A stretch of DNA of 64,000 nucleotides. Origin: Ooceraea biroi (lineage: Eukaryota > Arthropoda > Insecta > Hymenoptera > Formicidae). Each line of letters begins with the position of its first letter. The stretch's first letter is position 1. This document shows positions 56,535 through 64,000 of the stretch, one piece after another. The position numbers and the translations under genes were made by a program. The stretch is from positions 11,928,601-11,992,600 of the forward strand of contig NC_039517.1 of NCBI RefSeq assembly GCF_003672135.1, in the 5' to 3' direction. A model generated the notes under the pieces. It did no database searches. It worked only from the letters and a program-made list of their open reading frames with translations, and was not told where the DNA came from.

Positions 56535-56655
56535 AACTCCTCGTTCTCCTCCCGCGGTTCCACCTTGTGCACGACCTTGTCCACCACGTCGCTCTTGGAC
56601 TTTCGGCCACCGGTGCCGTGCTCCTTCCTCTTGCTGCTTCGGCTCTCGTGTTCCG
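56535..56655 (-). other. GC-rich exon-like island in AT-rich DNA
   Basis: About 120 bp of coding-like composition. One minus-strand frame reads a highly charged stretch beginning EHESRSSKRKEHGTGGRKSK and ending in an acidic/hydrophobic part, open across the island. No clear splice sites; the flanks are strongly AT-rich. It could be an exon of a host gene, a retrocopied fragment or a captured piece in a transposon. Product not recognised. Confidence 0.35.
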
Positions 56656-56869
56656 CAGGTTAATAACATATGCAATAGAAAGAATAAAAATATGTATAAA
56701 GCGGATAGCGGACTAGATATAGGCAGCTCAAAGAATAAAGAAGGAATAAGGAATAAAGAATGCATAAAGAGGATAATGACAGAGAGAATGATAGAAATGT
56801 GAATCTACATAAATCTGTAATGCAAAATAATATACACTATATAAGAATAAAAAGCAAAAAGAATTAAGA

Positions 56870-58847
56870 AGTATCAGATTTGCGCTCTCCATATAAATTT
56901 AAGTTATTATGCAGTTCTAAATGCCTCGAATTAATTTCAAAGTTAGTACAATTAATATTTGCGTCTTGAAAACTAGATCGAACTACACAAATCGCGGAAA
57001 CTCTATCATTAGATAAACGATTACGTTTTTTTATTTTTTACATCCGTTAAAATGGAAAAAATTCTTTCAGCCTCGGTATTAGAGTGTGGAAGAGAAAGAC
57101 TATTTCAATTAAAGATTCTAAATTTGAAAATAATTTTGTTCCGTCACAATTTGTTGACTCTAAATATTTTTCCACATCTCATCTATTTCTAAAGAAGTTA
57201 ACTCTTTTTTCTTTTGTTCATTAAAGATTAAAGGCAAAATTCTCCACTCAAATCTATTGTGTTATAATGTTACTAAGCCCTACTCGCGTAGCAATACAGT
57301 CAAATCTTTAATTGTAGATCTGCCTTCATTATACAAAGCTAATTTTGGATCTAGAAATGTTAATTGTTGGAAGAAAATATCAGTACATGGTAAACGTTTT
57401 AGCATTTCTTGAACTGCAGTAATATAAAATTTAAACATTTTAATTTGATTTCTTGTACATGTTCTACAAGTAAGGTTTCTAAAAGCTTTCACATTCCGGT
57501 CCGACATATATATTATCTTAGATGTTATTCTTATTGTCAAAATTAAAAATAAAAATGTCACTTAAAACATCAAAATTCACGAAATTTTGAGCGAATTGAA
57601 ATATTATTTGCTAACTACTTTCATGTAATTTATGTATTAAAATATTACGCGACTGAAATAAAGCGTTAAAGTTATTTAAAAAATTCAATGAATATTTAAA
57701 AATAAGAAATATGCTTTAATACAATTATTATTTAAAAGATCTAAAATAATTTCTGCAGACTTTAATTTATCTTCTGCTACTGCTAAAATGAAATACTTTT
57801 TTAGTGCCTCCCAATTTTCTAAAATTCAAACGACACATTTTTGAAAGCTAAGCCATCTAGTATTAGACAATTTTAATATCTTATGTCGTTTTAAATTTAA
57901 AAAATCCTGAAATTCAACCAAAATTGCACATCTCTTCGCACTGCCCGAAATATAAGTGGCAACTCCTTTAATCAAATCTTCACAAGAGGACGGTAATTTT
58001 GCACAAGCTTTACTAGCTATAAGTGCAGATGAGTGACAAATACAATTTAATGTTATTAATTCTGGAACTTCTGATTTTAAATGAGTCATGAAAGAATTAT
58101 TGCATCCTACCATAACAGATGCATTATTACAAGCTAATCCAACTATATTTTTAATGAGAATTTTTTCTTCTTCTAAACAACTTTTAAATGACTCGAAAAG
58201 TTTACTTGCAGAACAATCTGCTGCGTCTAAATACAATAATTTTAATAATCGCGTACTAATTTTTTTAGTTACAGGAGAAACATATCTGACGAGAATGCAC
58301 ATTATTTATTATCTGAAATGTCTGTGGTTTCATCAATTAAAACTGAAAGTTTAGAAGTTTTTAAAATCTCGACAACCTTTTCTGTTTCAAATTTAGCAAT
58401 AACATTTTTGACAATACTTGAACACTTTTTTCGAGCAAGTGAAAGATCTTGTACAATTTCAGGATTTATACAAATGTCCTTTAATAACGGAATTAAATGA
58501 TCTACGGTAGAAAAAGCAACATTATGTTCCGCGAAAAAAGCAGCTGATTTAATTTCGGCACGTTTGACTTTATCTTTATGTGACAATATATTCTCATTAT
58601 CAGGGAGGACTTCGTAATTTGACGAATTTACACTTTCAATATGCTTGATCGTTTGTGAATGTTTAATCAAATCTGATTTGCGACAATTAATAGTTTTATT
58701 ACAAGCCATGCAAAGAGCTCTATCTTCTGAAGGATGCGGAGCCAACCATCCTTTAAATATACTTTCATTTAGCCATGCAACTTGAAATTTTCTAACTCTA
58801 CGTGTTTGAAAAGCTGTTTTACTAATAGCTCCTTTGCTAGAATCCAT
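56870..58847 (-). pseudogene. hAT-type transposase (ZBED-like), decayed
   Basis: From ATG 58847: a BED-type zinc finger (CMACNKTINC, then H and H spaced as in BED domains) and a long helical region ending SVLIDETTDISDNK. The frame changes at 58302 and continues with YVSPVTKKI, VGLACNNASVMVG and LNCICHSSALIASKACAKL. It ends in an SNTRWLSF motif near 57860, typical of this hAT subgroup. Further pieces follow at 57820-57680 and 57561-57280. The C-terminal dimerisation domain is at about 57100-56890 (LPHSNTEAERIFS). Broken by several frameshifts and stops. Abutted on the right by Gypsy sequence near 58900-59030. Confidence 0.8.
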
Positions 58848-59029
58848 ATTAATTATAATAAATGTATTTTACCGAGAAATCCTTGACCTATCTTAACTAC
58901 GCTGGCCTGGCCCGCAAATTCTTTGCGCCCGTAACTAACCGACATGGTACGTTGTTGATTCTGTTGACGATTACCATGACTACTGTCGCGCATGCGCGAA
59001 AATTCCGTCCCGCGTATCATCACTGGGAA

Positions 59030-60437
59030 CACCCGACCGGACGACTGGCCCGATGGTCGGGTCGCCCTCCAACAACACGACTTTGAGGTGCAATATCAGA
59101 AGGGAACCAGCAACACCGTTCCGGACGCACTCTCTCGGCAGCCGCTCGACGAGAAGGAAGATCCCGACGACGACCTCGCCGCCCTAGGACCGGAGTCGCT
59201 CTGTCGGTAGTACCAACGAATGTTGGGAGAAACGCAGGACACGCCAGAGAAACGGCCGGATTACGCCGTCCTCAACGGGAAGCTGTATCGACACATACAC
59301 GAGCGACACTCTCTGGACGACGAGGACGACAGATCGGCATGGAAACTGTGCGTTCCGCAGCCAATACGGCCCCAGGTGTTGTACGAATGCCACGACGCCG
59401 CCACCGCCGGACACCTCGGCATCACGAAGACCATCGCCCGGCTAGCCCAAAGGTATTATTGGCCAGGAATGCTCCGGGAAGCCGTCTGCTATGTCCGCCG
59501 GTGCCAGAGTTGTCAAGCGCACAAAGTCCAGCAACAGGCATCGGCTGGACTGATGATTCACCGCTTGACTACCGAGCCCGGTCACACTATCGCTACTGAC
59601 CTGATTGGGCCGCTGCCTCGATCCTCTAGGGGACACGCTTGGGCCATCGTGACCCAGGATGTCTTTAGCAAATAGCTGGAGGTCAAGCCACTCCGAACCG
59701 CCACCGCCGCCGCCGTCAGCACCGCCATCGAGGAATGGATATATCAGCACGGGTGCCCTAAGACCATAATCTTCGATAACGGAAGGCAATTCGTGAGCAG
59801 AGAGTTGGAGGACACGATGAAACGACTCTGGATCCACCACCAACGCACACCTCCGTACGCTCCTCAATGCAACCCGGTGGAACGCGCTAACCGCACACTA
59901 AAAACAATGATCGCGCAGTTCGTCGGGGCCAATCACCGAGCCTGGCATCGCCAATTGCCCGAACTGGTGTTCGCAGCAAACACCGCCGTACATGAAGGCA
60001 CCGGATACACCCCGGCCTCCTTGACCTATGGACGGGAGCTGCCGACCCCCGGAAGCGTACGACTGGAACACGAGGACGAGGACGAGGGAGAAGCCGAACC
60101 GCACCCCAACAGACAGCCCCGAGCCAAGCGGCTCGGACATATGCGAGACGCATACCAAATGGCCACCCTCCGGCAACAAGAGGCCACCGAGCGGCAGGGC
60201 CGTTATTACAACTTACGACGCCGAGACTGGCGGCCGGAAGCCGGGGACGCGGTCATGAAGCGCGAGCATCCGCTATCCAACGCCGCAGAAAATTTCGCGG
60301 GTAAACTCGCGCCGAAATACACCGGCCCATATATGGTACGAAGAATTGTATCGCCGGTTATCGTACAGCTTGAAGAAAACGGTCGGAATCTCGGGAATGT
60401 ACACATCAAAGACCTCAAGAAGTACGGACAAGAGTAA
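59030..60437 (+). pseudogene. Gypsy (Metaviridae) pol 3' half: RNase H end and integrase
   Basis: Begins in the end of RNase H (LARW, frame change, then LQQHDFEVQYQKG and VPDALSR). The integrase follows: an H2C2 zinc domain (GHLGITKTIARLAQRYYWPG, CQSCQAHK), catalytic TDLIGPLP (Asp), FDNGRQFVS (Asp), NPVERANRTLK (Glu), then a C-terminal GPYMVRRI module ending at 60437. In-frame TAG at 59208-59210 and 59673-59675; the second is where the family has Trp (F-S-K-W). Reverse transcriptase, protease and gag are absent. Except for the frame change near 59070 and the two TAGs, the frame is continuous. Confidence 0.9.
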
Positions 60438-60510
60438 ACAAACCGCGATACCGGGGGCAAAACAAACCCCACACGGCGCGAATGCCACGCGGCGCCGGCA
60501 GTACGTCGTC

Positions 60511-61140
60511 ATGAGCCGACGAGAGCACGAGCAAGCACGGGCCGCGGCCAGTCAGGCCGTGCGTCCCGCTTATTCGCCACCAAAAGAGGCAACCAGCAGA
60601 CCACCTATCAGCCGGTCGCGGTACCCCCGGTCCCGGCAGGATAAGTTGTGCGCCGCTCTAGAAACACCGCCACCACCGAGCCGGCCCAGAATGCGGTCAA
60701 ACAGACTGGACAGTGCGCAAACAGCCGCGTCGCCAGAACACCGGGCGCCCTTAACACCGGCCCAATTTCGAGCAGAGATGGAGGCCCTGTTTGGGCAGTT
60801 CTCCGACTCCGACTTCGATATGGACCTCGGAGTAATCGAGGGGCCGAGACCACCTACTCCGTCGGCAAATCCGGCCGCAACGGGCACGACGCAGCCGCCA
60901 CCACCACCGCCACCGTGTCGGCCGCCACCACCGCCGAACCGGGCACGATCGTCGACTCTGGCCTCAACATTATCAGCTATCCGAGGGCCCGCCAGCCCCC
61001 GGATCCCGTACGACGTCGCCGACCGCCTTCGACCGGGACAAAAGTACAGACACCGACATCCGGAGACCGGGCAAACGTTCCTGCTACACCGCCGCCCGCA
61101 GGGAGAACTAATCTTCCGACCAGTCCGCCGGAGGGAGTAA
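60511..61140 (+). CDS. Third ORF downstream of Gypsy pol, Pro/Arg-rich, 209 aa
   Basis: Begins at ATG 60511, 73 bp after the pol stop, and ends at TAA 61140. Contains an SRREHEQARAAASQA start, Arg/Pro-rich low complexity, an acidic segment (FGQFSDSDFDMDLG), a proline run, and a C-terminal 60 residues (PYDVADRLRPGQKYRHRHP, LLHRRPQGELIFRPV). No membrane anchor or signal, so not an envelope protein. The family is not recognised. Its general design (low-complexity body, short ordered C-terminus) parallels the LTR ORF at 39085-39948. It ends 41 bp before the mariner-type insertion. Confidence 0.5.
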   Translation: MSRREHEQARAAASQAVRPAYSPPKEATSRPPISRSRYPRSRQDKLCAALETPPPPSRPRMRSNRLDSAQTAASPEHRAPLTPAQFRAEMEALFGQFSDSDFDMDLGVIEGPRPPTPSANPAATGTTQPPPPPPPCRPPPPPNRARSSTLASTLSAIRGPASPRIPYDVADRLRPGQKYRHRHPETGQTFLLHRRPQGELIFRPVRRRE

Positions 61141-61180
61141 AGATCGTTTTTTTTTTCTTCTTTTTCTCTCTTTATCATTA

Positions 61181-63158
61181 TACAGGGTGGTCCACTTAAA
61201 TCGATCATCTTAGATATTTTACTTGTTTTTGATGATACGAAAAACTGTTTAAGGAAAAAGTTGCACCGTTCGAAGGGGCTATCATGATGACAGAACAACA
61301 ATTTTTTCAAGGCTATTTTTTCCGGAGATTCAAAGGTCAAGATAATTTTTTTAAATGGAACTACATATTTTTATTTGCGCAATTTTATAGCCAACATCAA
61401 GAGGAGTTTAGCGACCTATGACAACATGACCTTTAAATGATCTTGAACGCGGGAAACAGAAAAATCAAACTTTATGCTCTTCAACACAAAAATATATTTA
61501 AGGACGTGTTCGAAATGATGTCCTCCGACTTCGATACATTTTCTAAGGCTCCATGGACGTTCTACTTATCGAAGCCACCTTAGATTTTCGACGGTCCAAT
61601 AGTTCATATTTCTTCTATTTACTTGTCCATGGTTAGTGAACATTGATTCATCAGTAAACACTCTCATGTTCTGGAATTCAATGGAATGTAAGATTGAAAG
61701 AATTCCATACATGTATTGTGTGCGTGTGTGTATGTGTATGTAAATATTTATGATCGTGAAATGCTTTCGCAGTTCAGTTCATTTCCTGAGCTTCTCGATA
61801 TCAGAGTTTAAATATGACTGATTATACGAAAGAGGAAAGAATAGAAATGCTTCTTATTTACGGTGAAAGCGGAAGAAGCTCTACAGAGGCGCAGAGAATG
61901 TACGGCCAAAGATACCCTGAAAAGCGTTTACCGTCTCGCGCTGCTTTTGACTGTCTTATTAAAACATTTCGTGAAACTGGAAGTGTTTGTTCACGTAAGA
62001 AAATGCGACCTCGTTTGCAAACTAATGAACCAGCAGAAGTTACTGTTTTGGCTCAGTGGCAAATAATCCACATATCAGTTCTCGACAAATACAAAGAAAT
62101 ACTGGTATTTCCAAGCAAGTGTTTTACGCATTCTTAAACGCCACTCATTTCATCCATATCACATTGCATTGCATCAAGAACTTCATGGAAATGATTTTAT
62201 TAATCGAATAGAATTTTGTCAATGGGCGCTACAACAGTTGGAGGTCAATGAATTCTTCTTCAACAGAATATTGTTTACCGATGAATCAACTTTCACTAAC
62301 CATGGACAAGTAAATAGAAGAAATATGCACTATTGGTCAGTTGAAAATCCAAGGTGGCTTCGACAAGTAGAACGTCAACGTCCATGGTCTTAATATATGG
62401 TGTGGTGTTTTACACAATCGAATCATTGGCCCTTTCTTTATTGATGGTACATTAAATGGTCAAAAATATGCTGATTTTTTGTCCCAACAATTATCAAACT
62501 TATTGGAAGAGGTGCCGTTAGAAACTCGTTTACAAATGTGGTATCAGCATGATGGTTGTCCGGCTCATAACGACGTGTTGCACGTACAGTTTTACACGAA
62601 ATGTTTCCGGAACGCTGGGTAGGAAGAGGAGGACATATCAGTTGGCCAGCACGTTCTCCTGATTTGAATCCTTTAGACTTTTTTGTGGGGAATGTTAAAG
62701 AACACTGTTTACAATGATGTACCAACTACACAAGAGAACATAAAGAGAGCGCATTTTGAATGCATGTACTAGTATAAATTCAGAAATGATAGAAAGGGTA
62801 AGAGTATCATTTGTGCATCGTATTACAAAATGTATTGAAGTCGAAGGACATCATTTCGAACACCTCCTTAAATAAATTTTTGTGTTGAAGAGCATAAAGT
62901 TTGATTTTTCTGTTTCCCGCGTTCAAGATCATTTAAAGGTCATGTTGTCATAGGTCGCTGAACTCCTCTCGATGTTGGCTATAAAATTGCGCAAACAAAA
63001 ATATGTAGTTCCATTTAAAAAAATTATCTTGACCTTTGAATCTCCGGAAAAAATAGCCTTGAAAAAATTGTTGTTCTGTCATCATGATAGCCCCTTCGAA
63101 CGGTGCAACTTTTTCCTTAGACATTTTTTCGTATCATCAAAAACAAGTGAAATATCCA
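61181..63158 (+). mobile_element. Mariner-type element with an inverted copy of its own 3' part at the 5' end
   Basis: Left end TACAGGGTGGTCCAC follows a TA. 61212 to about 61546 is the inverted copy of about 62840-63158, including the last codons of the transposase, and 61546 to about 61690 is the inverted copy of about 62270-62395 (catalytic region). The native 5' end is thus replaced by a deleted inverted copy of the 3' half. The right end is lost at 63158, where another mariner-type coding sequence begins. Confidence 0.75.
61814..62875 (+). pseudogene. Mariner/IS630-type transposase, frameshifted
   Basis: ATG 61814: helix-turn-helix region (YTKEERIEMLLIYGESG, FDCLIKTFRETGSV). Later pieces in changing frames: FTDESTF (first Asp, near 62278), LQMWYQHDGCPAHN (second Asp, near 62550), WPARSPDLNPLDFF (third Asp, near 62650) and a C-terminus ending HHFEHLLK at 62875. 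At least three frameshifts (near 62055, 62385 and 62585) and further damage near 62690-62780. Confidence 0.85.
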
Positions 63159-63694
63159 AATTGGATGCGGGAAACTCACACGCAATACCCACAAAAAGTA
63201 AATGTATGGTGTGGCATTATAGATGGTTATTTGATAGGGCCGTTTTTTGGGGAGAGAAATCTTAATGCTCAAATGTACGAGAGATTATTTGTAGATGAAA
63301 TAATTCCAGCCATACAAAATATTTTTCGAATAACTTACAGTAAATATGGTTTCAACATGCTGGAGCTCCGCCTCATTTTGGTGCAGGACTACGCCAAATT
63401 TTAAATGAGGTTTTTCCACGAAGGGGGATAGGAAGAAGGAACCGAAATGAGGGAGAAGAAGATTGGCCACCTCGGTCACCAGATCTCAGTCCTCTGGATT
63501 ATTACTTTTGGGGCTACCTGAGGAGTAAGGTTTACGAAACAAAACCTCAAAGCATCCAAGAATTGAGGCAGCGGATAAGGGATGAAGCAGCTTTAATACC
63601 TGCTGAATTTAATCGTAGAGCTATTTCTGCGTTCTATCAAAGATTGGCATATTGTCAGGAAATCAATGGAAGCCACTTTCAAAATGTACTCTAA
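63159..63694 (+). pseudogene. Third mariner-type transposase fragment (C-terminal half)
   Basis: Starts abruptly at the broken TIR of the preceding element with NWMRETHTQYPQKVNVWCG, then a frameshift near 63340. The second catalytic motif reads QHAGAPPHF where the family has a catalytic Asp in place of the Ala. RSPDLSPLDYYFWGYL (third Asp) follows, with a C-terminus ending at TAA 63694. The N-terminal half and first catalytic Asp are missing. Confidence 0.8.
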
Positions 63695-64000
63695 AACGCT
63701 CAAACTCACGATACCGTAATTTTCAAGCCTCATAACTCGAAAAGTACTTCATGAAAAAAGGCTATATTATAGTGTTTTGAAAAGCTCTCGAGATAAGCTA
63801 TAAGAATATGCAATAAAAATTGGGTGTTTCCGTTTAAGAAGTTGAAGATGACCTTCATGTGACCTTGACAACACTCTTCGAGGTCATACTGATATTGCTG
63901 TGTAATGCGTTATGTGAAACCATACAACTTTTGTTTGAAGCAATTTTCTCTAAAATGCATAGTTTTCGTAAAATTGAGGTGTTTCCATACTTTTGCCACA
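63695..64000. other. 3' flank of the mariner-type fragment
   Basis: AT-rich; contains related phrases (GATGACCTTCATGTGACCTTGAC) like those in mariner-type subterminal regions. No gene seen; the end is cut by the window. Confidence 0.4.

Overview
The window looks like transposon-dense, AT-rich nuclear DNA of an arthropod, most likely a hymenopteran insect such as an ant. The reasons are the spliceosomal introns (short GT-AG), the many mariner, pogo, hAT, PIF/Harbinger and Gypsy remnants, and TIRs beginning TACAGGGTG, which I associate with insect genomes. The species assignment is inference. I see no convincing ordinary host gene. Three 100-N assembly gaps are present (13111-13210, 26107-26206, 55879-55978).

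Region 1 (1-19949) is a GC-rich virus-like integrating element of Polinton/Maverick-like type, strikingly different in base composition from its surroundings. It holds a protein-primed type B DNA polymerase with an internal intron, an RVE-type integrase, a coiled-coil protein, a GNKRFD-type protein, a matrix metalloproteinase with cysteine switch and hemopexin-like region, and an apparently intact spliced gene of unknown function (19170-19949). Most genes are broken, mainly by stop codons explainable as C:G to T:A changes. The integrase/coiled-coil/GNKRFD block occurs twice in inverted orientation (1-2262 and 13211-15456). A pogo-like transposon (from 8602 to the gap) sits between the two copies. 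A 1.25-kb transposon with an exact 7-bp target duplication splits the metalloproteinase gene, which proves that this gene is contiguous with the virus-like block.

Region 2 (20000-32300) holds remnants of unclassified DNA transposons. There is a head-to-head pair of transposon genes with a minus-strand LTR between them, a decayed transposase-like gene, a MITE, and a PIF/Harbinger transposase with two introns and two nonsense codons.

Region 3 (32448-53705) is dominated by palindromes. A mariner-type element (32448-35654) is almost a perfect 3.2-kb inverted duplication of itself. Next comes a 17-kb palindrome (36437-53705) whose arms each carry a 2.6-kb LTR with an internal ORF, a proline-tRNA-type primer binding site and the start of gag. 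A second copy of the pogo-like transposon forms its centre.

Region 4 (53706-64000) holds AT-rich unassigned sequence, a small GC-rich exon-like island, a hAT pseudogene, a Gypsy pol 3' half with a downstream third ORF, and a mariner-like element with an inverted copy of its own 3' half, abutting a third mariner fragment.

The recurring theme is inverted duplication: at least four elements carry mirror copies of themselves. Such loci could fold into long hairpin transcripts and might feed small-RNA silencing, but that is a hypothesis. Some of the symmetry could also be assembly artefact, and checks for this are given in the findings.
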